From positions 1-64,000 of the forward strand of contig JAGDZR010000010.1 of assembly GCA_049115695.1 (NCBI GenBank): a DNA stretch of 64,000 bases. The letters run 5' to 3'. A model generated the notes under the pieces. It searched no databases. It was not told the origin of the DNA and saw only the letters and a program-made list of their open reading frames with translations. The DNA is from JAGDZR01 sp049115695 (GTDB lineage: Bacteria; Bacteroidota; Bacteroidia; Cytophagales; Cyclobacteriaceae). Shown here one piece after another: positions 20,164 through 28,203 of this stretch. The position numbers were made by a program, and so were the translations under genes. How positions within the stretch are numbered: position 1 is the stretch's first letter; every line of letters starts with the position of its first letter.

Positions 20164-20673
20164 CTAGAATATGTATTTAAATGATAGTGACCAATCCCAA
20201 AACCTGGCATCCAGATGTCTTAAACCCACAAAGTTAAAATACGGTTTAATGTCGCCTCCTAATGTCGCCGGTATCTTGAGCCATCTAAATTCGATTCCCA
20301 GTACTCCATCCATTCCCATTGTGAAATATCCCTTCTCCTCGTACTCAAAATCCGGTGGATCAACTGCAATCAATACCTTATTGAAATTGTTTCTCTCTTC
20401 AAATCCAACATGGCCACCTGCGCCATAAATGGCATAGAAATTTTCATTAAAGGAAAATTCCATGGGCTCATGAAATAGATATGTCATCGTCAATTGAATG
20501 CCATTTTGCCTGCCACTCGCCATGAACTCCACTGCCTCATCTTCCACCAAAAATTTCTTAAATGTAAGACCGGAGGTGCTTCCAAGACGCACTCCGGCCG
20601 ATTGTTGGTATTGTTGACCCATGCCCTGCCACCCAGTTACTAGCAGGGAAATAACAAGCAAGTATTTATTCAT
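20164..20673 (-). CDS. Small exported protein, probable outer-membrane beta-barrel
   Basis: 169 residues with a signal peptide (MNKYLLVISLLVTGWQGMGQ). The mature protein opens with QSAGVRLGSTSGLTFKKFL, a pattern typical of small Bacteroidota barrels, and ends in the strand FWDWSLSFKYIF with a terminal Phe. No catalytic motif is visible. It lies 6 bases after the DUF4097 gene and immediately before the 213-residue envelope protein, within the sigma-factor operon; a role as an effector of that envelope response is inferred from position only. Confidence 0.65.
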   Translation of the reverse strand: MNKYLLVISLLVTGWQGMGQQYQQSAGVRLGSTSGLTFKKFLVEDEAVEFMASGRQNGIQLTMTYLFHEPMEFSFNENFYAIYGAGGHVGFEERNNFNKVLIAVDPPDFEYEEKGYFTMGMDGVLGIEFRWLKIPATLGGDIKPYFNFVGLRHLDARFWDWSLSFKYIF

Positions 20674-20679
20674 TTACTA

Positions 20680-21798
20680 TTAACGGTGAGTAAATATATC
20701 AGTCTCCTTTATTGAGATGATTAAGTTACCACTTTCGGCATTTACATTAAGCTCACTCGCTTCTGTATTCGTATTGCCAACATGTCCTGATAGAGAAATT
20801 CGTTCTTCATCCAACTCCTCTTTCTTCATACCCAACATGCTGTTTGGTAAGATCATTTTATCCATTTCACCAGAGATCCGAGTACTGATGTAGGAAGCCT
20901 GGTCAAGTATAAGGTTAATGTCACATGACTTTCCATTTATCTCCAGTCTGTTGAAGAACTTCTCAACCCGCGTCAAGAATATTTCACCGTAATTGAAATC
21001 CAGTCTCGCTTCGGTTAAAAGCATTTCAACTTTCAAATCTGTAAATACACCTTCACCAATCATGTCATTGACTTCCTCAAAGTCATACTTATCGTTTCTG
21101 CTGTTGAATTGAACCTGATCGACCTTTCCAACTCTAATTTCCGAGGAACTACTCTCAAACATCAGGGTTTCAGCATTGCCTATTTTACTATCAGCTCCTC
21201 TCAAAGTAATGTCTCCATCCCTCACAAAATCAAAAGAACTCTTTCCAAAACTATGTCTTAATATCAATTCACCTTCAACTCTATCTCCTCTAATATTTCC
21301 ATGTGAAGAAGTTAGATTAACCACCCCTTCCATTGTTGGCAGATAAATGTCTCCAAACTTATTCTCTATACTGATGGATTGATCAACAGGAATCCAAATC
21401 TCATAGTCAACTGCAATGCGATCTGTTCCTACGACACTCTTGCTGACCTCTTCAACTTGACTGATAATCTCTCCAAAGAAACCTTTCCGAGAAGCAGGTT
21501 GCACAAACTTAGTTTCGGCATATACATGACTGCCAACCTTGCGCATCTCTATTTCTACCCGTTCCATCTCACGAGCGGCCATATCCTGATTCTTACCCTC
21601 TGCTGTAGCCCGGACCACTATTTTTACCGAGTCCGCAAACCAAGTATTGATTACTATCTCTCCATACTTGTTAGTGACATTTACTTTGTCGGTCCTGTTG
21701 ATATAAAACGATTCATCAAAAGTCTTCTCAATCTTTACCTCTTGACCAAAAGCCAGCAAAGACAGGAAAAGCAGACTAAATGTTGCTATTTGTTTCAT
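20680..21798 (-). CDS. DUF4097-type exported beta-repeat protein
   Basis: 372 residues with a signal peptide (MKQIATFSLLFLSLLAFGQ). The mature chain starts KIEKTFDESFYINRTDKVNVTNKYGEI, the usual opening of Bacteroidota DUF4097 (putative adhesin) proteins, and continues as short repeating strands (SIENKFGDIYLPTMEGVVNLTSSHGNI) that predict a right-handed beta structure. The function is unknown. In other Bacteroidota such genes often sit beside ECF sigma factors, as here. Its start overlaps the anti-sigma gene by 23 bases, pointing to translational coupling. Confidence 0.75.
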   Translation of the reverse strand: MKQIATFSLLFLSLLAFGQEVKIEKTFDESFYINRTDKVNVTNKYGEIVINTWFADSVKIVVRATAEGKNQDMAAREMERVEIEMRKVGSHVYAETKFVQPASRKGFFGEIISQVEEVSKSVVGTDRIAVDYEIWIPVDQSISIENKFGDIYLPTMEGVVNLTSSHGNIRGDRVEGELILRHSFGKSSFDFVRDGDITLRGADSKIGNAETLMFESSSSEIRVGKVDQVQFNSRNDKYDFEEVNDMIGEGVFTDLKVEMLLTEARLDFNYGEIFLTRVEKFFNRLEINGKSCDINLILDQASYISTRISGEMDKMILPNSMLGMKKEELDEERISLSGHVGNTNTEASELNVNAESGNLIISIKETDIFTHR

Positions 21799-22273
21799 GG
21801 CTATCTTCTTCTAAATCCTCTAAAATTCTTTCTAATATTTCCAGTTTAAGGCGATAGTTTTCGATCATGGCCATTACCACCTCCTCGTTACGCACTCCGT
21901 CTTTAAGATCCTCATTTAACTCGCTGAATACCTCATCAAGGGCATCTATGTCAGATAAAATTTCCGGGTCTTTAACCTGTGACTTAACCAAAGTCATTTT
22001 CGCATCAATTATCTCATTGTAATAAAACTGCACCTCAACAATCTCTGAAGGCACAGTCGATTCTGTTGAGTTGGGTCCATTAAATAACATTGGACTGATC
22101 ATCAGCAACATGGCCAACCCTGCGGCAACCATGTACCAAATTGGTTTGGACTCTTTTGGGGCTGTTTTTGGAAGTCGCTCCCTTAATTCATTCCAGCCCT
22201 GATCCAGATCGTAGGGATACAATTCAAATTGCTCTCGCTCCTGATCTACATATTTTTTTAAGTCGTCAGACAT
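21776..22273 (-). CDS. Probable anti-sigma factor, single membrane segment
   Basis: 165 residues. A soluble N-terminus (DLKKYVDQEREQFELYPYDLDQGW) precedes one membrane segment (IWYMVAAGLAMLLMISPMLF, about 46-66), then an acidic helical domain outside the membrane that ends in a coiled coil (MAMIENYRLKLEILERILEDLEE). No zinc-binding HxxxCxxC motif is seen, so it is not a classical ZAS-type anti-sigma. The assignment rests on topology and on its 8-base overlap with the ECF sigma gene upstream. Confidence 0.6.
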   Translation of the reverse strand: MSDDLKKYVDQEREQFELYPYDLDQGWNELRERLPKTAPKESKPIWYMVAAGLAMLLMISPMLFNGPNSTESTVPSEIVEVQFYYNEIIDAKMTLVKSQVKDPEILSDIDALDEVFSELNEDLKDGVRNEEVVMAMIENYRLKLEILERILEDLEEDSHETNSNI

Positions 22274-22850
22274 ATTGTTGCATGCTATCGTTCAACTGGT
22301 TTCGTATTCTTGCTTTTGCCTTTGAATACTGCGCTTTTGAAGCAGATTCAGTAATAGACAAAATATTCCCGATCTCTTTATGATCGTATCCTTCAAACAA
22401 ATAAAGGTTCAATACGGTGCGACATCCTTCAGGAAGCAAATCCACAGCTTCCATTACTTGTCGAGCTTTATACTTCGTATAATCCATATCGTCATCTTCT
22501 TCCTCGATGGTGTCCCAACCTTCCTTCAATTCGGTGGTCATTAGCCTCCTCTTTCGCAAAGCATTGATGCAATTGTTTGTGACAATTCTTTTAATCCACA
22601 AGCTGAAGGTGTTTACTTCACGCAACGTGGGTAGCTTTCGAAATGCGTCAATGAAAGACTCCTGCAAAATATCCTTCGCTTCCTCTTCGTCACCCATCAT
22701 ACGTCTGCATATGTTGTACATAGCAGTAGCATACAATCGATACAACTCCGACTGGGCGGCCTCATCTCCTTGCTGGCTTTGCTCGATGAGGTGCTTGTGG
22801 ATATTTTGAGCTTCCCCTTTCACTTTCTTGTCTTTAATGACAGCATCCAT
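22266..22850 (-). CDS. ECF RNA polymerase sigma factor (RpoE-like)
   Basis: 194 residues from ATG at 22850. Region 2 (LYRLYATAMYNICRRMMGDEEEAKDILQ ... LWIKRIVTNNCINALRKRR) binds core polymerase and the -10 element; region 4 (LLPEGCRTVLNLYLFEGYDHKEIG ... SKAQYSKAKARIRNQL) is a helix-turn-helix for the -35. The frame is open upstream to 22919, but that would overlap the methyltransferase, while the chosen ATG falls one base after that gene's stop. Followed by its likely anti-sigma factor. Predicted to drive an envelope-related operon including itself. Confidence 0.9.
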   Translation of the reverse strand: MDAVIKDKKVKGEAQNIHKHLIEQSQQGDEAAQSELYRLYATAMYNICRRMMGDEEEAKDILQESFIDAFRKLPTLREVNTFSLWIKRIVTNNCINALRKRRLMTTELKEGWDTIEEEDDDMDYTKYKARQVMEAVDLLPEGCRTVLNLYLFEGYDHKEIGNILSITESASKAQYSKAKARIRNQLNDSMQQYV

Positions 22851-22851
22851 A

Positions 22852-23466
22852 TTAAAAGGTTTCTCGCTTTTGGTAAATTCCGGAAAAAACCCATTCATTA
22901 TAATATTCAGCTTCATCAATTACATCAAATCCAGCAGTATGCACCAATGCCTTGATATCTGGAAGTTTGTTTGATTCCAGTCTAGTAGTCCATTTAAAAA
23001 ATTTTAGCATCGCGTTAAGGAACAATTGCTGTAATCCGGAACTGGGCATTGTAAAATCTGTCACCACAAGTTTCCCTCCTGGTAACAATAAGCCCTCTAT
23101 CTTATTCATCACTGCCTTAAGCTTCTCAGGTCCAAATACATCTAAAAAAAATGGGCATAGTACAACATCATACAAATCATCGTCTAGTTCAAGAAAATCC
23201 TGTTGTATAAAATTGACATGTGAAAGAGAATTGGCCTTAGCCCTTTCGATCATTTCCGTTGACATTTCAACATAATCTATTTGTTCACAATGATCTAAAT
23301 ACGGCAGTATTCTTCCTGTACCACCCCCTACTACCAGCAATCGATCATATCGCCTTATACCATCAAAAAAATGGATAGAGGCTTCCAGTAATGCATTCCC
23401 GAACACTAGTTTTACAAGGCTGTCATAATAGGGTGCAATCCTGTCAAAGTCATTTGGATGTCTCAT
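22852..23466 (-). CDS. SAM-dependent methyltransferase paired with UbiA-like enzyme
   Basis: 204 residues. Motif I is LLVVGGGTGRILPYL (about residues 42-56), then the acidic ribose-binding motif YVEMS and post-motif LYDVVLCPFFLDVF, the layout of UbiE-like class I methyltransferases. Its ATG overlaps the stop of the UbiA-like membrane gene (ATGA), so the two probably work together, modifying a prenylated or other lipid product in the membrane. The substrate is unknown. The sigma factor gene follows after one base, which may be coincidental packing. Confidence 0.75.
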   Translation of the reverse strand: MRHPNDFDRIAPYYDSLVKLVFGNALLEASIHFFDGIRRYDRLLVVGGGTGRILPYLDHCEQIDYVEMSTEMIERAKANSLSHVNFIQQDFLELDDDLYDVVLCPFFLDVFGPEKLKAVMNKIEGLLLPGGKLVVTDFTMPSSGLQQLFLNAMLKFFKWTTRLESNKLPDIKALVHTAGFDVIDEAEYYNEWVFSGIYQKRETF

Positions 23467-24269
23467 ATGAACAAAAGCGGGAATAGGAAAATGCCATCTC
23501 CAAAAATTCGAAAGCGATCATTTTGGCCAAAAAATCTATTAAATGAGATGATCATCGATAGCGTAAACAGGCAAAAAAAATAGTAAAACTGAAGCCTGAC
23601 AAAATGGTGATTCCATAACATCCAAACTGCTATTCCTATTGAAATGGATATCAGGCCAATCAATACAGATCGAACGCCTGCCTTTCCTATAAGTAAAGTA
23701 AATGATCCAAATCCATCCTCGGCATCTCGTTCATGGTCATAATACGACATTACGAGCAGGTTGATAAAGGCAACTAATCCCAATTGAACAATTAATACAT
23801 GCTCTAATAATCCCCACTTGGCCTTTAATGCAACCATGGGATATAGAAAAATACCATATGCGTACACAGCAGCCACATACAATTCCTTGAGACCCATAAT
23901 TGAAAACCGTCTTGATATCAATAGATAGACAATTGAAATCATGGCAACTGTTACACCTTGCTTTAATATTTCCACAGAAAGATACATTGCTGACCCCATA
24001 CCAACCAAGGTCATTATTGCCATGGATATGGCAATAACTTTGAAATGTTTTTTATGAAATATGTGTCTTTCAGCGCTTGGATTGGCCACTCTGGCCGCAT
24101 CTTGAAGATGATCTGCAGTGTATACTATCCAAATAGCGATTGATAAACATAGGTAGATGACCGCTGGTATTTGGATGTGAAAAACAGTCCCCAGGAAAAA
24201 AAGCAAAACGGCTCCCCCTAGCACTATGTCTAAAGAAAGCCATCTCAAAATGTGAATATATCTAACCAT
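23463..24269 (-). CDS. UbiA-family membrane prenyltransferase-like protein
   Basis: 268 residues with about eight hydrophobic helices. Two Asp motifs typical of UbiA enzymes are present: DHLQD after the second helix (about residues 53-57) and YYDHERDAEDG after the sixth (about 177-187). UbiA enzymes move prenyl groups onto aromatic or other acceptors, with Mg2+ held by these Asp residues. The first motif lacks the usual leading Asn, so the substrate may be unusual or activity altered. It lies 27 bases after atpG on the same strand and is coupled by a 4-base overlap to a methyltransferase gene. Confidence 0.7.
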   Translation of the reverse strand: MVRYIHILRWLSLDIVLGGAVLLFFLGTVFHIQIPAVIYLCLSIAIWIVYTADHLQDAARVANPSAERHIFHKKHFKVIAISMAIMTLVGMGSAMYLSVEILKQGVTVAMISIVYLLISRRFSIMGLKELYVAAVYAYGIFLYPMVALKAKWGLLEHVLIVQLGLVAFINLLVMSYYDHERDAEDGFGSFTLLIGKAGVRSVLIGLISISIGIAVWMLWNHHFVRLQFYYFFCLFTLSMIISFNRFFGQNDRFRIFGDGIFLFPLLFI

Positions 24270-24296
24270 TCTCAGGAGACCCTGAAAATAGTGTAA

Positions 24297-25187
24297 TTAT
24301 CCTTGTGCCAACGCTTCTGCTCCACCAACGATTTCCAATATTTCTTTTGTAATCGCAGCTTGTCTCGTTCTATTGTAGGTCAAATGAAGCTCCTTCAACA
24401 ATTCATCCGCATTATCAGTTGCCTGATCCATAGCAGTCATACGTGCACCATGTTCTGAAGCATTTGATTCAAGTAATGCTTTGTAAAACTGGATTTTCAA
24501 CGATTTTGGAACAATCTCACCGAAAATAAACTCCTGATTTGGCTCATAGATATAATCAGTATCACTCTGTTGAACATCTTCATCAACCTCAACCGGAGCG
24601 ATTGGAAGTAGCTGCTCAGCCCTCATGATCTGAGTGGCTACATTCTTGAACTCATTATAAACTATTTCGACACGATCATAATCTCCATTGATAAATCCAT
24701 TCATCGCCACTTCTGCTGCATCTCGTGCATCGTCGAAGTTCAAATTATTGAATAACTCAAAGTAGTCATCAACAAGCTGAAAGTTCCTTTTGGAAAAATA
24801 ATCATAAGATCTTTTACCAATTGGCATGATATGAAGTCCTCCATTGGACTGAACTGCACTATATTTCTCTTCGATCAGCGCTCTGGTTGCTTTGAATACA
24901 TTGCTATTGAATGCTCCGCACAACCCTCTATCTGAAGTTACGACGACTAAAAGCACGTTATTTACTTCTCTTTCATCTGAGAAAGGATTTTCAACCTTTT
25001 CCGGATCGATAGATGCAGAGATATTCTGCATTACTTCACCTAGTTTCTGTGCGTATGGTCTTAGTTGAATAATTCTATCCTGTGCCTTTCTCAACTTAGC
25101 AGCTGCCACCATTTTCATGGCTTTGGTAATCTGCTGTGTTGATGTTACAGACTGAATTCTTCCTTTGACTTCCTTTAAATTCGCCAT
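24297..25187 (-). CDS. atpG: F1 ATP synthase gamma subunit
   Basis: 296 residues. The N-terminal helix (MANLKEVKGRIQSVTSTQQITKAMKMVAAAKLRKAQ) and the C-terminal helix (LHLTYNRTRQAAITKEILEIVGGAEAL) are hallmarks of the gamma shaft; the middle has VVTSDRGLCGAFN. Gamma rotates inside the alpha3beta3 head and couples proton flow to ATP synthesis. It is the last atp gene here: beta and epsilon (atpD, atpC) are not next to it, the split arrangement usual in Bacteroidota. Confidence 0.96.
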   Translation of the reverse strand: MANLKEVKGRIQSVTSTQQITKAMKMVAAAKLRKAQDRIIQLRPYAQKLGEVMQNISASIDPEKVENPFSDEREVNNVLLVVVTSDRGLCGAFNSNVFKATRALIEEKYSAVQSNGGLHIMPIGKRSYDYFSKRNFQLVDDYFELFNNLNFDDARDAAEVAMNGFINGDYDRVEIVYNEFKNVATQIMRAEQLLPIAPVEVDEDVQQSDTDYIYEPNQEFIFGEIVPKSLKIQFYKALLESNASEHGARMTAMDQATDNADELLKELHLTYNRTRQAAITKEILEIVGGAEALAQG

Positions 25188-25197
25188 TTACTATGAT

Positions 25198-26778
25198 TTA
25201 TGAAGTATATCTGGCTGCCAAATCTTTGGCCACTTCAGCTAGTTTATCAGTTACTTCGTCAGTGAGTTTACCTGACTTCAATTGATCTAAAACTCCCTGA
25301 TTTCCAGCTCTCAGCAATTCAAGGAACTCACTTTCAAATGCTTTTACCTTCGTTTCCGGAACCTTATCAAGGAATCCTTTTGTCGAAACATAGATAATCG
25401 CTACTTGCTCCTCTACCGGGCTTGGAGAATACTGAGGCTGCTTTAAGATTTCTTGATTTCTACGTCCTCTATCAATGGTTCGTTGTGTTGCGGCATCAAG
25501 ATCTGATCCGAACTTAGCAAATGCCTCTAGTTCACGGAACTGTGCCTGATCAAGCTTCAACGTACCTGCCACTTTCTTCATGGACTTAATTTGTGCAGAA
25601 CCTCCAACACGCGATACAGAAATACCTACGTTGATCGCAGGACGAATTCCAGAGTTGAACAAGTTCGTTTCAAGGAAAATCTGTCCATCCGTAATCGAAA
25701 TCACGTTTGTTGGAATGTATGCTGACACATCACCCGCTTGTGTTTCAATAATTGGGAGAGCTGTCAATGATCCACCACCTTTTACTTTGTCTTTCAAAGT
25801 ATCCGGAAGGTCATTCATCTGTGAAGCAATCTCATCATTGTTAATCACCTTGGCAGCTCTTTCGAGTAGTCTTGAGTGAAGATAGAATACATCCCCAGGA
25901 TACGCTTCACGCCCTGGAGGTCTTCTCAAAAGCAAAGAAACCTCTCTATAGGCTACCGCCTGCTTTGACAAATCATCATAAACAACCAATGCCGGACGTC
26001 CCGTATCTCTAAAATACTCACCAATTGCTGCTCCGGTAAAGGGTGCAAAGAATTGCATAGGTGCTGGATCTGAAGCTGAAGCATTCACGATTACCGTGTA
26101 ATCCATCGCGCCAGCTTTTTCTAATGTAGCAAGAATACCTGCCACAGTCGATGCTTTCTGACCTATTGCAACGTAAATACAGAAAACAGGCTCTCCTCTC
26201 TCGTAAAATTCCTTTTGATTGATAATGGTATCAATCGCAACTGCAGTTTTCCCTGTCTGACGATCACCAATGATCAACTCTCTTTGACCTCTTCCGATTG
26301 GAATCATTGAGTCAATCGCCTTAATACCAGTTTGAAGTGGTTCACTAACCGGCTCTCGGTAAATTACACCAGGAGCTTTTCGTTCGATTGGCATCTCATA
26401 GACATCACCGCTGATAGGTCCCTTTCCGTCAATTGGCTCTCCAAGTGTATTTACAACTCGACCAACTACGCCATCTCCAACTTTAATGGATCCAATACGA
26501 CCAGTACTTTTAACTGTATCTCCTTCTTTTACATCACTGGAATCACCCAATAATACAGCACCAACATTGTCCTCTTCAAGGTTCAATACCAATGCATTCA
26601 ATCCATTCTCAAATTCGAGTAGTTCACCGGCCTGAGCCTTAGACAAACCGTAAATCCTGGCAACACCATCACCCACTTGGAGTACGGTACCTACCTCTTC
26701 GAGTTCTGCCTCTGATTTAAAGTTCGAGAGTTGCTCTCTTAAAATCGCTGAAACCTCATCAGGTCTGACATCTGCCAT
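25198..26778 (-). CDS. atpA: F1 ATP synthase alpha subunit
   Basis: 526 residues, slightly longer than usual. Walker A is GDRQTGKTAVAIDT (about residue 170), followed by ALVVYDDLSKQAVAYREVSLLLRRPPGREAYPGD as in all alpha subunits. It provides the regulatory nucleotide sites and the arginine finger contacts to beta in the F1 head. It ends 10 bases before atpG and starts 33 bases after atpH. Confidence 0.97.
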   Translation of the reverse strand: MADVRPDEVSAILREQLSNFKSEAELEEVGTVLQVGDGVARIYGLSKAQAGELLEFENGLNALVLNLEEDNVGAVLLGDSSDVKEGDTVKSTGRIGSIKVGDGVVGRVVNTLGEPIDGKGPISGDVYEMPIERKAPGVIYREPVSEPLQTGIKAIDSMIPIGRGQRELIIGDRQTGKTAVAIDTIINQKEFYERGEPVFCIYVAIGQKASTVAGILATLEKAGAMDYTVIVNASASDPAPMQFFAPFTGAAIGEYFRDTGRPALVVYDDLSKQAVAYREVSLLLRRPPGREAYPGDVFYLHSRLLERAAKVINNDEIASQMNDLPDTLKDKVKGGGSLTALPIIETQAGDVSAYIPTNVISITDGQIFLETNLFNSGIRPAINVGISVSRVGGSAQIKSMKKVAGTLKLDQAQFRELEAFAKFGSDLDAATQRTIDRGRRNQEILKQPQYSPSPVEEQVAIIYVSTKGFLDKVPETKVKAFESEFLELLRAGNQGVLDQLKSGKLTDEVTDKLAEVAKDLAARYTS

Positions 26779-26811
26779 AGTCGTAATACTTTATATGCCT
26801 TACGGCTGTTA

Positions 26812-27354
26812 TTATTTTTCTTTTTGAAACTTCAATTTTAACTCGCCAAGAGCGCCACTGACACTCTCATCAATCTGCCTGTCACCAAGCACAAGTTTAT
26901 ATCCACCAATGATTTCAGGATTGACTTGCTCCTCTAAAAGAGGCTTTCTTCCAGTTACATCTGTAACCAATTTTTCAAATGCCTTCTTAGTGGTCTTATC
27001 AAGCGAAAAAGTGGTCGTCACTTTGGCTACCTGATATCCCATTTTATCATTGTACATTCTAATGAACTCGTCTGCCACTTCTGGCAACACGTTCTCACGA
27101 TTCTTTCTTGTGATAATTTCAAATGCATGCATCGTCAACCCCTGCATCTTACCATCAAACACTTTCTTAAGGATTTCGGCCTTTTTCAAATGTGCGATAA
27201 TCGGGCTCTTTAACATGTTTGTGAATTCCTTGCTCTCCTTACAGATACCCGCAAAGTTATCCATGTCGCTCTTCACCTTGTCCAGAATCTTCTGTTCAAC
27301 AGCAAGTTCTAGAATTGGCTTGGCATATCGTGCTGCTATTCTTTGTGCAGACAT
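26812..27354 (-). CDS. atpH: F1 ATP synthase delta subunit
   Basis: 180 residues. N-terminal helical domain (IAARYAKPILELAVEQKILDKVKSDM) and C-terminal signature (LLEEQVNPEIIGGYKLVLGDRQIDESVSGALGELK) match delta/OSCP. It links the top of F1 to the b-subunit stalk as part of the stator. Two bases separate it from the atpF stop. Confidence 0.95.
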   Translation of the reverse strand: MSAQRIAARYAKPILELAVEQKILDKVKSDMDNFAGICKESKEFTNMLKSPIIAHLKKAEILKKVFDGKMQGLTMHAFEIITRKNRENVLPEVADEFIRMYNDKMGYQVAKVTTTFSLDKTTKKAFEKLVTDVTGRKPLLEEQVNPEIIGGYKLVLGDRQIDESVSGALGELKLKFQKEK

Positions 27355-27356
27355 AA

Positions 27357-27851
27357 TTAATTAACCTTTACTTCGTCAAGAAACTTGCCGACAAGGTCTT
27401 TTTGAGCCTTATCACTACCCAGTTTTTCACGAATTACTTTTTCAGCGATCTCAAGAGACAATGAAGCAACCAATCCCTTTACTTCAGCAAGAGCCGCCTT
27501 TTTCTCAGCATCAATTGAAGCACGAGCATCAGCAATCATTTTCTCAGCAATCGCAGAGGTCTCTGTTTTTGCATCTTCCTTGATTTTATTGGCGATGGTT
27601 GTAGCATCCTTCATCAACTCATCTCTCTCGGCCTTAGCCTGCTGAAGCAAATACTCATTGTCAAGTTTAATGTTTTCCATTTCCTCCTTGGCAATCTCTG
27701 CTGCTCTTAAGGAGTCCTCGATTTGTTGTTCTCGAGACCTCAATGCTTCAGCAATTGGCTTCCAGACAAATACTAATAGGATAGTGAAAACAGCTAGAAA
27801 AACAACTGTTTGCCAAAAAAACAATCCAATATCAGGGAGAAGAAGATCCAT
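27357..27851 (-). CDS. atpF: F0 ATP synthase b subunit
   Basis: 164 residues. One N-terminal membrane helix (IGLFFWQTVVFLAVFTILLVFVW, about 7-29), then the conserved KPIAEALRSREQQIEDSLRAAE and a long Ala/Glu/Lys coiled coil to the end. It forms the peripheral stalk that binds delta. A hairpin lies in the gap between atpE and this gene. Confidence 0.95.
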   Translation of the reverse strand: MDLLLPDIGLFFWQTVVFLAVFTILLVFVWKPIAEALRSREQQIEDSLRAAEIAKEEMENIKLDNEYLLQQAKAERDELMKDATTIANKIKEDAKTETSAIAEKMIADARASIDAEKKAALAEVKGLVASLSLEIAEKVIREKLGSDKAQKDLVGKFLDEVKVN

Positions 27852-27878
27852 ATTTTTTTCTTTAATAGTTCAATAGTA

Positions 27879-27915
27879 AAAGGACTGCAAATACCTATTG
27901 TAAATGCAGTCCTTT
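27879..27915 (-). promoter_or_regulatory. Hairpin between atpE and atpF
   Basis: Arms AAAGGACTGCA (27879-27889) and TGCAGTCCTTT (27905-27915) form a perfect 11-bp stem with a 15-base loop. It lies in the mRNA after the atpE stop and before atpF. On the coding strand only four T follow it, so it is a poor full terminator; an RNA-stabilising or partial-termination element that raises c-subunit output is plausible. Confidence 0.6.
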
Positions 27916-27924
27916 AAAAAATTA

Positions 27925-28170
27925 TTAGGCTTTTCCTGAGATCAAGAAACAAACAACCACACCAAAAAGCGCAATAACTTCAATAAGTGCAGCGATTACA
28001 AGCATTGCGGTTTGTACTCTACCGGCAGCTTCTGGCTGTCTTGCCATTGCTTCCATTGCAGATCCACCAATTTTACCAATTCCTAATCCAGCGCCTATTG
28101 CAACTAAACCAGAACCGATACCAGCTCCCATGATCGCTAAACTCATGTCCATCAAAATAGATAGTAACAT
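27925..28170 (-). CDS. atpE: F0 ATP synthase c subunit
   Basis: 81 residues from the ATG at 28170; a TTG ten codons upstream is less likely. Two hydrophobic helices: the first Gly-rich (AIMGAGIGSGLVAIGAGLGI), then the polar loop ARQPEAAGRVQ, then the second with the ion-carrying Glu in ALIEVIALFG. The residue after Glu is Val, and the Gln/Ser ligands of sodium-type c rings are missing, so the ring probably carries protons. The loop and helix lengths are normal. Confidence 0.95.
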   Translation of the reverse strand: MLLSILMDMSLAIMGAGIGSGLVAIGAGLGIGKIGGSAMEAMARQPEAAGRVQTAMLVIAALIEVIALFGVVVCFLISGKA

Positions 28171-28203
28171 ACTTATATTGTTAAATAATTGAACATTCAA
28201 ATT

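Noticed and set aside
22851..22919. Upstream start for the ECF sigma factor
   Set aside because: Would overlap the methyltransferase gene by 68 bases and adds residues unlike the family; ATG at 22850 fits better.
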